NCBI GenBank assembly: GCA_030645355.1 | Contig: JAUSNJ010000166.1 | Span: 1-43,429, forward strand | DNA from: Rhodoferax sp. | GTDB lineage: Bacteria; Pseudomonadota; Gammaproteobacteria; Burkholderiales; Burkholderiaceae_C | DNA length: 43,429 nt | Direction: 5' to 3' | Shown: one piece after another, positions 16,975-24,911 of the stretch | Layout: every line of letters begins with the position of its first letter | Position numbering within the stretch: position 1 is the first letter of the stretch | Program-made: the position numbers and the translations under genes | Notes under the pieces: generated by a model | Told to the model about the DNA's origin: nothing | Seen by the model: only the letters and a program-made list of their open reading frames with translations | Databases searched by the model: none

Positions 16975-17321
16975 ATAGGGCCGCCGCCATCATGGCCCCC
17001 TCCAGCGCCCAGGTGGTGGACCTGATGGTGCGCCGCATGGAGCGGGCCCTGCGTGAGCGCGTGCGCTACCGCTATGTGCAGCCACAGGTGCTGCGCGAGG
17101 GCGACAGCTATCGCATCCAGAGCCCCTGCTGTTCGCGCAAGGTGGACCCGACCGGCGGCATGATCGATATTGCCTTGCTGGTTCCCCATGACGATGGCCA
17201 CTGGTGCCTGTGTTCGCGTGACCACGCCAACAGCACCTGGGAGCCACGGCACCAGGATGTCTCGCTGGACGTGTTGCTGGACCTGCTGTGCGTCGATAGC
17301 GAACGCCAGTTCTGGGCCTGA
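16971..17321 (+). CDS. Nif-operon conserved hypothetical, Cys-rich
   Basis: A 116-residue protein that I do not place firmly; a remote resemblance to DUF3024-type nif neighbours is possible. It has an acidic/basic N-terminal helix (QVVDLMVRRMERALRERVRY) and two cysteine pairs, SPCCSRKVDP (about 53-54) and WCLCSRDH (about 78-80), which together could bind a metal or cluster. The start is GTG overlapping the upstream stop (GTGA) with GAGGAGG before it; an ATG seven codons in is possible. It lies directly before nifS. Confidence 0.65.
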   Translation: MNRAAAIMAPSSAQVVDLMVRRMERALRERVRYRYVQPQVLREGDSYRIQSPCCSRKVDPTGGMIDIALLVPHDDGHWCLCSRDHANSTWEPRHQDVSLDVLLDLLCVDSERQFWA

Positions 17322-17339
17322 ATCAGCAGCTACCTCACC

Positions 17340-18488
17340 ATGATTTACCTGGACCACAACGCCACCACGCCGCCCGCACCCGCGGTCATTGCGGCCATGC
17401 TGCCGGTGCTGTCTGGCGTGTGGGCCAACACCTCGTCCCAGCACGGCCCTGGGCAAGACGCCAAGCGCGCCCTGGGCGCGGCGCGCGCCACTGTGGCGCG
17501 GGTGCTGGGCTGCAAGACCGTGGAAGTGATCTTTACCAGCGGGGCGACCGAGGCGAACCACCTGGCGGTGCGTGGCCTGCTGGCGGCGGCTGCGCCGGGC
17601 CGCAACCGCGTCGTCTTCACCAGCGTGGAGCACGCGGGCCACTTGCGCCTGGCGCGTTCGCTGGCGGAAGCGGGCATCCCGGTGGATTTCATTACGGTGC
17701 GGGCCAATGGAACGCTGGACATGGCCGCAGCCGCCGCGCTGATCAAACCAGACGTCGCACTGGTCTCGCTGATGGCCGCCAACAACGAAACCGGCGTGTT
17801 GATGCCGGTGGCCGAGGTGGCAGCACTCGCCCATGCGGCGGGCGCTGTGCTGCATGTGGACGCCACGCAGTTCATCGGCAAACAGCCATTCAATTTCTCC
17901 ACCTGTGGCGCGGACGCGGTGTCACTGTCGGCCCACAAGTTTCAAGGCCCCAAGGGTGTCGGTGCCCTGCTGCTGCGCCAGGGTGTGGCGCTGGTGCCGC
18001 AAACGCTGGGCAGCCAGGAGCGCGGCCGCCGCGGCGGCACCGAGAACCTGGCAGGCATTGTGGGCATGGCCGCCGCGCTGGACCTGTTGGGTGATGTAGC
18101 CACGCAGGCTATTCGCCTGGCCACGCTGCGCGATGTGCTGGAAACCGGCCTAAAGCAGGCACTGCCCGAGACCCATGTGTGGTGCCAGACCGTGCCACGC
18201 TTGCCGGGCACCAGCTATCTGCGCTTTGGACAACTGTCGGTGGACGTGGTGTTGCAGCGCCTGGACCGACTGGGCGTAGCCGCCTCCAGTGGCGCGGCGT
18301 GTTCTTCAGGTGGCAGCGAGCCCTCGCATGTGCTGACGGCCATGGGTGTGCCCGCGGAAGAGGCGCTGGCCGCCGTGCGCTTTTCATTGGGCGCCACCAG
18401 CACCCTGGCCGACGTGAACCACCTGTTGCAGACACTGCCGCCACTGCTGGCGCCCCTATTGCATGAAGAACTATTGACCGCTCCTTAA
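17340..18488 (+). CDS. nifS: Cysteine desulfurase NifS
   Basis: A 382-residue class V aminotransferase fold with MIYLDHNATTPP, the PLP lysine in SAHKFQGPKGVGA and the catalytic cysteine in SSGAACSSGGSEPSHVL, a short-loop NifS-like active site different from IscS. It releases sulfur for nitrogenase cluster assembly. It begins 18 bases after the preceding gene. No nifU scaffold is in the window, so its partner could be the IscU at 6797-7237 or an unlinked NifU. Confidence 0.92.
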   Translation: MIYLDHNATTPPAPAVIAAMLPVLSGVWANTSSQHGPGQDAKRALGAARATVARVLGCKTVEVIFTSGATEANHLAVRGLLAAAAPGRNRVVFTSVEHAGHLRLARSLAEAGIPVDFITVRANGTLDMAAAAALIKPDVALVSLMAANNETGVLMPVAEVAALAHAAGAVLHVDATQFIGKQPFNFSTCGADAVSLSAHKFQGPKGVGALLLRQGVALVPQTLGSQERGRRGGTENLAGIVGMAAALDLLGDVATQAIRLATLRDVLETGLKQALPETHVWCQTVPRLPGTSYLRFGQLSVDVVLQRLDRLGVAASSGAACSSGGSEPSHVLTAMGVPAEEALAAVRFSLGATSTLADVNHLLQTLPPLLAPLLHEELLTAP

Positions 18489-18529
18489 AGCCAATCCTTG
18501 AACCCACCATCTACCTCCAGGAGCCAACG

Positions 18530-18757
18530 ATGAAACTGATGATCCGCAAAGACAGCAAGGGCGTGCTGACCGGCTACGTGCCCAAGAAAGACCTGGAGGA
18601 ACCCATTGTTTCCATGGCCAACCCCGGCATGTGGGGCGGGCTGATCACGCTGGCCAACGGCTGGCAGTTTGACCTGCCCGAGATGCCCGCCGACACCCCG
18701 TTGCCCATCACCGTCGAAGCCCGTCGCCTCGCGCTGACGGAAGACGCGGGAGACTGA
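18530..18757 (+). CDS. nifT: NifT/FixU family protein
   Basis: A 75-residue protein, MKLMIRKDSKGVLTGYVPKK then DLEEPIVSM, WGGLITLANGW and PLPITVEARRL, an unambiguous NifT/FixU. It is small and non-essential in tested organisms, of unclear role in MoFe protein processing. AGGAG precedes the ATG, 41 bases after nifS. Confidence 0.93.
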   Translation: MKLMIRKDSKGVLTGYVPKKDLEEPIVSMANPGMWGGLITLANGWQFDLPEMPADTPLPITVEARRLALTEDAGD

Positions 18758-18758
18758 C

Positions 18759-19022
18759 ATGGGCTTCACTGCTGACTACCTGCGCAGCGCCAGCGAAGTG
18801 ATTGGCGCGGCACCCTCGTTGCGCGATGCGGCCGCGATCTGGCGCGCACGCGATCCAGCGATCCGCGTGTTGCTGGTGGATGCGATGGACATGCGCGACG
18901 AAACACCGGCGCTGCTGCTGGGCCATAGGCGCGTCTACCTGGCCACGTCGAACGGCCATTGCTGGTCTGTCACCGAGCAGCCCGATGAGGCCACGGCGCT
19001 GATCCTGACGGAAGAGAGCTAG
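18759..19022 (+). CDS. Small nif-associated protein (87 aa)
   Basis: Follows nifT by one base. The product MGFTADYLRSASEVIGAAPS, then LRDAAAIWRARDPAIRVLLVDAMDMR, is a small soluble protein with no catalytic motif. It recalls short uncharacterised proteins sitting next to nifT in other proteobacteria (possibly DUF6129-like), but I cannot confirm the family. Tight spacing on both sides (1 and 2 bases) implies co-translation with nifT and the DegT-family gene. Confidence 0.65.
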   Translation: MGFTADYLRSASEVIGAAPSLRDAAAIWRARDPAIRVLLVDAMDMRDETPALLLGHRRVYLATSNGHCWSVTEQPDEATALILTEES

Positions 19023-19024
19023 CC

Positions 19025-20185
19025 ATGGAAGTCGACGTCATCTCCCTGTTTGAACCCGAATGCGGTGCGCGCGAGATCCAACTCGTCAGCGCCGTGCTGC
19101 AATCCGCCCGCTGGGGCGACGGCCCCATGGTCGAATCTTTCGAGCAGGCCTTCGCTGGCTGGGTCGGGCGCAAGCACGCCGTGGCCGTGGGCAGCGGCAC
19201 GCTGGGCACCTGGATTGCGCTGCGGGCGCTGGGCATTGGTCCGGGGGATGAGGTGATCTGCACCTCGCACACCTGGCACCAGGTGGCGCAGGCCATCACG
19301 CTGGCGGGTGCCACACCGGTGTTCGCCGACATCAACTACTGGACGGGCAGCCTGAGCCCCGAAAAGGCCGCTCTCAAGATCACCCCGAAGACACGCGCCA
19401 TGCTGGCCGGCAACACCAACGGCCACCCTGCCGCCTGGGAGCCGTTGCGCGCGCTGGCGCAAGCCCACGGCCTGGTGCTGATCGAGGACAGCACCGAGGC
19501 ATTGGGCTCGCGCTACAAGGGCCAGACCGTGGGCACGCTTGGCGACGTGTCGGTGTTCGACTTCTCCGCTCCGTCGGCGCTGTGCACGGGTGAAGGCGGC
19601 ATGCTGGTCACCGACGATGACGACCTGGTGCACGAGTTGCGTTACCTGCGCCAGCGCCGCCTGGCCGACCGCTCTTCCGTCTCCGTAGGCGCACGCGTGC
19701 CCTTGCAGGCGGGCATGAGCGAACTCACCGCTGCCTTGGGCTTGGCGCAACTGGCAGGGCTGGATGATCGGCTGGCCGCACGCAAACAGGTGGTGGCCTG
19801 GTACCACGACAACATGCAGAGCTTTGAGGGCGTCAAGCCGCCCTACATTGGCGAAGGCGTGGACGAGATCCACTGGATGCTCTACGTGGTGCATCTGGGC
19901 AAGCGCTTCTCGGGCAGTGCGCGTGCGCAGATGATTGACGACCTGCTGTCTTGCGGCATCGAGACCGCGCCTTACAGCCACCCCCTACACCAGCAGTTCT
20001 ATTACATGCAGGCCGGTGATGCCATTGGCCAGCGCCGTGGTGTGCTGCTGGACACCGACCGCATCGGTGACCGCGCACTGGCGCTGCCCCTGCACACGCT
20101 GCTGGATGAGGGGCAGGTCCAGTACATCATCAAAACGCTGAAAGACACCGCGACCAACGTCGGTGCCGGTGCTGCCATTTACTAA
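19025..20185 (+). CDS. DegT/DnrJ/EryC1/StrS-family protein lacking the PLP lysine
   Basis: A 386-residue fold-type I protein of the sugar aminotransferase family: HAVAVGSGTLGTWIALRALG, GDEVICTSHTWHQVAQAI, LIEDSTEALGSRYKG and GTLGDVSVFDFSAPSALCTG with GEGG. In active members the stretch is F-S-F-x-x-x-K-x-x-x-x-G-E-G-G; here the lysine position is S184 (codon TCG at 19574-19576). The Asp that binds the PLP ring nitrogen (IEDS) is kept. So an ordinary aminotransferase reaction through an internal aldimine is not expected. It may be a dehydratase-like variant, a PLP-binding non-enzyme or a structural protein. It lies 2 bases after the previous gene in the nifB operon. Confidence 0.85.
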   Translation: MEVDVISLFEPECGAREIQLVSAVLQSARWGDGPMVESFEQAFAGWVGRKHAVAVGSGTLGTWIALRALGIGPGDEVICTSHTWHQVAQAITLAGATPVFADINYWTGSLSPEKAALKITPKTRAMLAGNTNGHPAAWEPLRALAQAHGLVLIEDSTEALGSRYKGQTVGTLGDVSVFDFSAPSALCTGEGGMLVTDDDDLVHELRYLRQRRLADRSSVSVGARVPLQAGMSELTAALGLAQLAGLDDRLAARKQVVAWYHDNMQSFEGVKPPYIGEGVDEIHWMLYVVHLGKRFSGSARAQMIDDLLSCGIETAPYSHPLHQQFYYMQAGDAIGQRRGVLLDTDRIGDRALALPLHTLLDEGQVQYIIKTLKDTATNVGAGAAIY

Positions 20186-20194
20186 GGAAGAACC

Positions 20195-21049
20195 ATGACC
20201 GATTTGATTCAAGCCATTGCCCATCGTCTTGACACGGGCGCGGTCATTCCCTACCTGGGACCGGACATGCTGTCCCTGTGCGCGGAAGTCTCTGTGCCGG
20301 CCACGCCGCTGGCGCTGGCCGAGAGCATGACCAGCAAGGTCAGCGTGCCGCACAAGATCCGCAAGCGCTTGACCCAGGCTGCGCAGTTCATTGAGAACTT
20401 CAAGCACCGCAAATCGGTGGTGCACCTGATGAACGAGGCTTTTGCCAACTCTCCCGCACCCTCGCCTTTGCACCTGGCCCTGGCCAGCAGTAACGCCGGG
20501 CTGTGGGTGGACACCTGGTACGACGACACCTTGGCCGCCGCACTGGCGCAGGTGGGCCCAAAGGGCAGCTGGGCGCAGGTGCAAGGCCTGTCGCAATCCG
20601 AACATTTTGGCCACTGGACCGGTGACTACGCCGACGACGGCAGCCTGTTGCCCGAGCTGCCAAAAGACCTGGCACGTCTGCTCTACAAGCCCTGGGGCAG
20701 CCACAGCCCAGTCGGCAACTACCTGGTGTCCGACAGCGACTACGTGGAGGTGCTGACCGAGATCGACATCCAGACCCCGATACCCGCCGCCGTGCAGGCC
20801 TGGCGCACGGGGCGCAACTTCCTGTTCCTGGGTTGCCGTTTTGACGACCAGCTCACCCGCTGCTTTGCGCGCCAGATCATGAAGCGCTCCAGCGACCAGC
20901 ACTGGGCCGTGCTGCCCGAGGAGCCGACCCGCATGGAGGCGCGCTTTCTGCAGGAACAGAACATCACCCGCATTGCGATGCCGCTGGCGGAGTTTGCGCA
21001 AAGCTTTACATCAGCCCTGCAAACCACGCAGGCGGCCGTTACAGCCTGA
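20195..21049 (+). CDS. SIR2-like domain protein, nif-linked
   Basis: A 284-residue protein with the outline of the SIR2_2 family: an N-terminal VIPYLGPDMLSLCAE in the position of the G-A-G-x-S nucleotide loop, LWVDTWYDDTLAAAL where T-T-N-Y-D-x-x-L-E is usual, and FLFLGCRFDDQLTRCFARQI in place of the late F-L-G-Y-S-x-x-D segment, then HWAVLPEE. All NAD-binding motifs are degenerate (GAG to GPD, TN to TW), so NAD hydrolysis is doubtful. AAGGAAG precedes the ATG, 9 bases after the DegT-family gene. SIR2-like domains are better known from defence systems; here it sits within a metabolic operon. Confidence 0.65.
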   Translation: MTDLIQAIAHRLDTGAVIPYLGPDMLSLCAEVSVPATPLALAESMTSKVSVPHKIRKRLTQAAQFIENFKHRKSVVHLMNEAFANSPAPSPLHLALASSNAGLWVDTWYDDTLAAALAQVGPKGSWAQVQGLSQSEHFGHWTGDYADDGSLLPELPKDLARLLYKPWGSHSPVGNYLVSDSDYVEVLTEIDIQTPIPAAVQAWRTGRNFLFLGCRFDDQLTRCFARQIMKRSSDQHWAVLPEEPTRMEARFLQEQNITRIAMPLAEFAQSFTSALQTTQAAVTA

Positions 21050-21108
21050 CCACTCTTCCGAGTTTTCCGTTTTACCAACCACCCGTCGGGCCTGAGCCCG
21101 TTTTCACC

Positions 21109-21399
21109 ATGACCACTCTGACCGTTCTCCCCTCTGGCAAATCCTACGACGTCGCTGCGGGCACCAGCCTGCTCAAGGCCCTGCAATCCGTGGGCGAAGC
21201 CATCCACAGCAAGTGCGGTGGCGAAGCCAAGTGCGACGCCTGCCACATCTTCGTGCCGGTGGGACGCAAGAGCCTGTCCAAGACCCAGCGGCAAGAGAAC
21301 GAGAAGCTCGACGGCATCGTGGGCGTCAGCTCCAATTCGCGCTTGGCCTGCCAGGCCATCCTGGGTGAGGAAGCCGTTACCGTCGAACTGCTGAAATAA
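21109..21399 (+). CDS. [2Fe-2S] ferredoxin, nif-linked
   Basis: A 96-residue plant/vertebrate-type ferredoxin with C36, C42 and C45 (SKCGGEAKCDACHIF) and C81 (SRLACQAIL), i.e. C-X5-C-X2-C plus a distal C. It differs clearly from the ISC ferredoxin at 3797-4132 (no His before the first Cys, different loop). It is probably an electron donor in nitrogenase function or to the flavoprotein encoded next. A 59-base gap precedes it. Confidence 0.88.
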   Translation: MTTLTVLPSGKSYDVAAGTSLLKALQSVGEAIHSKCGGEAKCDACHIFVPVGRKSLSKTQRQENEKLDGIVGVSSNSRLACQAILGEEAVTVELLK

Positions 21400-21444
21400 G
21401 CCCGTTCATGCCACACCGCGATCCACAGAGCGTTCGCCGCCGCA

Positions 21445-23100
21445 ATGGGCACTGACGTGGCCGGGGCTGTCCCACTGTCAGCGGCGCACGTGATCGATGT
21501 TGCCATCGTCGGCGCCGGCCTGTGCGGGCTGGCGCTGGCGCGCACATTGACCGGGCGTGGCCTGCAGGTGCAGGTGATGGAGGCACGTGATCGCCTGGGC
21601 GGCCGCGTGCTCACAGCGCACTGTCAGGCCACCGGCCAGGCGCTGGACCTGGGCCCCACCTGGCTCTGGAGCGAAACCGAGCCGCGCATCACCGCGCTGT
21701 TGGCCGAGCTGGGTCTCGCCAGTCAGGCCCAACATGACCCCGGTGATGCGCTGTGGCTCACCGACCCCAACCGCGAACCCGAGCGCCGCCTGGAGCGCGG
21801 CGGCGTGCACGTCGGTGCGCGCCGCATCACCGGCGGCGCGGCCCGGCTGGTGGAGGCGCTGGCGGCAGCGCTGCCCCCCGGCTGCATACGCCTGGGGGCG
21901 GCGGTCACCGGGCTGCGCGACCGCGGTGCCTTCATCGACGTGCTGTCAGAGGCGGGCCACCCCGTGCGTGCACGCCAGGTGGTGCTGGCATTGCCCCCGC
22001 GCCTGGTGCTGGAGCGCATGCAGTGCGACCCCGCGCTGCCCGACGCCGTGCTGAATGCGATGGCCGCCACGCCAACCTGGATGGCGGCACAGGCCAAGTC
22101 GGTCACCACGTTTGCGAATCCGTTTTGGCATGCGGCGGGCCACTCCGGAAACGCGTTTGTGCGCCACCCCCAGGCGGTGCTGGGCGAGGTCTTCGACGCC
22201 AGCGCATCGGAGCACGGTGGCGCCCTGGGTGGCTTTGTCGCCCTGAACGCAGCACAGCGCGAAAACTTCCGGCGCGGCCTGCCGCTGCTGATCGCCAGCC
22301 AGCTGGCCCAACTCTTCGGCCCCCAGGCGCAGGATGGAACGCCCTTCCTGCAGGACTGGTCCACCGAACCCTGGACCTGCAGCGCGCTGGACCGCGCCAA
22401 CCCACCGGAGCCACCGCAGAATGACCCCCTGCTGCGCCAACCGCTGTGGGCGGGTCGTGTGTTCCTGGGTGGCAGCGAGGTAGCGGCCCATGGCGCGGGC
22501 CATTTGGAAGGGGCGTTGGAATCGGCCGACCGCATTGCCCACGCCGTGTGCCGCCCGAATGCCAAGGTCCGCACCGCCGCACAGCAGGCTGCCCTCCAGG
22601 CGCAAACCGCAGCAGACGACACCCGCCCAACCCGCGCCACAGCCATTGGAACGTTTTCCGCCAGCGTGCTGACGCAGCGGGGCATGGCACCCGAGCGCTA
22701 CCGCCTGCACCTCACCCGCCTGCTGTCCGGCCAACAGTCCGAACAGCTCACACAGCGCGCACTGCTGGCCACAGCCGATCAGGTCTACAGCGAGACCCTG
22801 GCATGCCTGGACGTACTACTGCCCGCACTGGACACCGCCAGCGCCGACGTGATCCATGGCCGCCACGCTTTGACCGCCGCACTGCTCGCACCATTTGACG
22901 GCTGGAACAAGGGCCTGCTGGACGCGGCGCTGAGCTTTAACGGCACGTCCTGTGCGCTGTCGAACTTCCCGCAGGAGCACCGCCCCGACGGCGAGATGCT
23001 GCGCGCTATCACGCTGGATCTGGCAGCCGCCTGGCGCGAATTTGTGCTGGAACTCAACACGCGCTTGCTGACGGCCGCCGCCAGTGCGGTGACCGTTTGA
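21445..23100 (+). CDS. FAD-dependent amine-oxidase-like protein with C-terminal extension
   Basis: A 551-residue flavoprotein. DVAIVGAGLCGLALARTL is the dinucleotide-binding loop, followed by VMEARDRLGGRV and LDLGPTWLW of the monoamine oxidase/phytoene desaturase group; the late FAD motif is VFLGGSEVAAHGAGHLEGAL near residue 350. Residues from about 395 to 551 form an Ala/Leu-rich, apparently helical region outside the normal oxidase fold, so the protein looks like a fusion. The substrate is unknown; neighbours suggest a redox role with the ferredoxins on either side. The ATG at 21445 has a weak ribosome site; a GTG at 21490 just before IDVAIVG is an alternative. Confidence 0.8.
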   Translation: MGTDVAGAVPLSAAHVIDVAIVGAGLCGLALARTLTGRGLQVQVMEARDRLGGRVLTAHCQATGQALDLGPTWLWSETEPRITALLAELGLASQAQHDPGDALWLTDPNREPERRLERGGVHVGARRITGGAARLVEALAAALPPGCIRLGAAVTGLRDRGAFIDVLSEAGHPVRARQVVLALPPRLVLERMQCDPALPDAVLNAMAATPTWMAAQAKSVTTFANPFWHAAGHSGNAFVRHPQAVLGEVFDASASEHGGALGGFVALNAAQRENFRRGLPLLIASQLAQLFGPQAQDGTPFLQDWSTEPWTCSALDRANPPEPPQNDPLLRQPLWAGRVFLGGSEVAAHGAGHLEGALESADRIAHAVCRPNAKVRTAAQQAALQAQTAADDTRPTRATAIGTFSASVLTQRGMAPERYRLHLTRLLSGQQSEQLTQRALLATADQVYSETLACLDVLLPALDTASADVIHGRHALTAALLAPFDGWNKGLLDAALSFNGTSCALSNFPQEHRPDGEMLRAITLDLAAAWREFVLELNTRLLTAAASAVTV

Positions 23101-23187
23101 GTGGCAGGGCGCCGTGACCAAGTCGCAACCCCTTTCAAACATTCCAACCATCCCCGACCAGCATGCTGGTCTTACCGGAGTCCCATC

Positions 23188-23511
23188 ATGTCTCGCCCCG
23201 AACGCAGTGTTTTTGTTTGCTCTCAGCAGCGCCCAGCCGGCCATCCTCGCGGCTGCTGCGCGGCGCAAGGCAGTCAGGCGGTACTGCAAGCTTTCTGGAA
23301 AGAATTGCAAACGCGCAACGCCTATGAAAAAGTCGCTGTCACCTACTCGGGTTGCCTGGGCCCGTGCGATGGCGGCGTAAACGTGGTGGTCTTCCCGGAC
23401 AGCGTACTCTACAGCCGGGTCACGGTTGACGACGTGCCGGAAATCTTTGAAAAGCACCTGATGGGTGGCGAGGTCGTGGCACGCCTGGCGGCGTCTGCGG
23501 CAACCTGGTGA
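23188..23511 (+). CDS. Thioredoxin-fold [2Fe-2S] ferredoxin
   Basis: A 107-residue protein with C11, C23 or C24, C56 and C60 (VFVCSQQRP, GCCAAQG, YSGCLGPCDGG), the ligand layout of the thioredoxin-like ferredoxins such as the clostridial/Aquifex type and Azotobacter FeSI. Such proteins are frequent in nif regions. GGAG lies 7 bases before the ATG. It is the last gene of the long operon begun by nifB; the next gene is convergent. Confidence 0.88.
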   Translation: MSRPERSVFVCSQQRPAGHPRGCCAAQGSQAVLQAFWKELQTRNAYEKVAVTYSGCLGPCDGGVNVVVFPDSVLYSRVTVDDVPEIFEKHLMGGEVVARLAASAATW

Positions 23512-23526
23512 ACGTAAGCAACGGCC

Positions 23527-24615
23527 TCAGGTAAAACAGGCCTGCAGGTCCAGCGTGCCTTGCTGCCCAATAGCCGACGCATGCTGTGCCAGCCAATCGC
23601 CGCCCCGCAAGCGCCCCTGCTCGCGCAGCAGCTCCAGAAACGGCCCGTGGGCCAGCAGCTTGGTGTCACTGCGCTCCAGGTTGACCAGGCCACTGGAGTC
23701 AACCATGTGAAAGCGCATGGCGTGCAGCCTGCGCTCCAGGCGACCCCAGCGGATGAAGGGGCGCTCGGCGAATGCCGTGGCCTGCGCAAACATGCGCATC
23801 TCGCGCATGAAGTGGGCGCTGAAGCCCAGCTCGGCAATGCGTGTCTCGATGTCCTGCACGGTGCGCGGCGTGCCTGCGCGTTTGAGCGGGCTCAGCAGCA
23901 CCAGCATCACATCGCGCGATTCACAGTCGTAAAACAGCGGAAACACCGCCGGGTTGGCGCTATAGCCGCCGTCCCAATACGACTCGCCTTCAATCTCGAC
24001 CGTGTGGTGGATCTTGGGCAAACAGCTTGAAGCCAGCAGCATGTCCACCGTGAGTTCCGTCTCGCGAAAGACCCGTAGCGTGCCGGTGTTGGCCTGCGTC
24101 GCCCCGACGAACAGCTTGAAGGGGCTGCGCTGGCGCAGGCCCGCAAAATCGATCTGGCGCACCAGCATGTCGCGCAGCGGATTCAACTCGAAAGGGTTGA
24201 GCTGCGCCGGAGAAAAATAACCGGCCCACTGGGCCATCAGCTTGGTGGCGGGAGACAGGTTGACCGCATCGTCATCCCCACGTGTCATGGGGGCCCACGG
24301 CATCTGGCGCCCAACTTCGGTCCAGAACTCCGCCAACGCCTGGCCGGCGCCCGGGCGCCCGCCCTTCATCCAGCCGTCGGCGAACACCACGGCGTTCATG
24401 GCGCCCGCGCTGCTGCCGCTCAAACCCTCAAACTCCAGCTCTGGCTGCTGCAGCAGTGCATCCAGCACACCCCAGGTGAAAGCCCCGTGTGCGCCACCAC
24501 CCTGCAGGGCCAGATTGAGTCTGAGCGGTCGTGGACGCAGCAGGCGCGTGAACTGCGCCCAGCCCGAGGCCATGGACGGGAGGGTGTCGCCAGTCGTTGC
24601 CAAACGGTCGCTCAT
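23527..24615 (-). CDS. Patatin-like phospholipase
   Basis: A 362-residue lipid acyl hydrolase with the oxyanion loop GGGAHG, the nucleophile motif GLSGSSAGAMNA (G-x-S-x-G) and the catalytic Asp in DGGYSANPA. Conserved RssA/YchK-like architecture; the natural substrate is unknown. No signal peptide is seen, so it is probably cytoplasmic or membrane-peripheral. I use the ATG at 24613-24615 (MSDRLATTGD); earlier in-frame codons give an Arg-rich stretch unlike the family. It ends 15 bases from the convergent ferredoxin gene and has no nif link. Confidence 0.88.
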   Translation of the reverse strand: MSDRLATTGDTLPSMASGWAQFTRLLRPRPLRLNLALQGGGAHGAFTWGVLDALLQQPELEFEGLSGSSAGAMNAVVFADGWMKGGRPGAGQALAEFWTEVGRQMPWAPMTRGDDDAVNLSPATKLMAQWAGYFSPAQLNPFELNPLRDMLVRQIDFAGLRQRSPFKLFVGATQANTGTLRVFRETELTVDMLLASSCLPKIHHTVEIEGESYWDGGYSANPAVFPLFYDCESRDVMLVLLSPLKRAGTPRTVQDIETRIAELGFSAHFMREMRMFAQATAFAERPFIRWGRLERRLHAMRFHMVDSSGLVNLERSDTKLLAHGPFLELLREQGRLRGGDWLAQHASAIGQQGTLDLQACFT

Positions 24616-24911
24616 GGGCACGCTTTCTCGGCGCGAGAGGCGCCCTGTAGCTGCAGTATGGCGGCTGTGCAAGACAAAACGGTTAGCTGGGGGATTTAGC
24701 CCACCCGAGCTCAGCCTGGTATCGCCCGACGGCCCGCACGGATGAAACTGGATTTTGTAAATCTGCTACACATTCAGGAGCGAATAGTCCATATTCCACG
24801 AGGGCTACAGGCAGCAGACATGGTATTTGCGCCGTGTGTGGATCCATCCGATGAGGGGGCACGGCTAAACTCGTTGATCTCTCATTGTTGCGCTGAAGAG
24901 AGGAACTGCCC
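24616..24911. other. Divergent intergenic region, patatin/oxidoreductase
   Basis: 296 bases with no gene. It contains the second copy of the 18-base repeat (24790-24807). Promoters for the two divergent genes must lie here but I see no convincing -35/-10 or -24/-12 pair. Confidence 0.5.
24790..24807. repeat. 18-base intergenic repeat, copy 2
   Basis: CATATTCCACGAGGGCTA, identical to 3750-3767 and also intergenic. Flanks differ apart from a vaguely similar pyrimidine-rich context. Confidence 0.75.
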
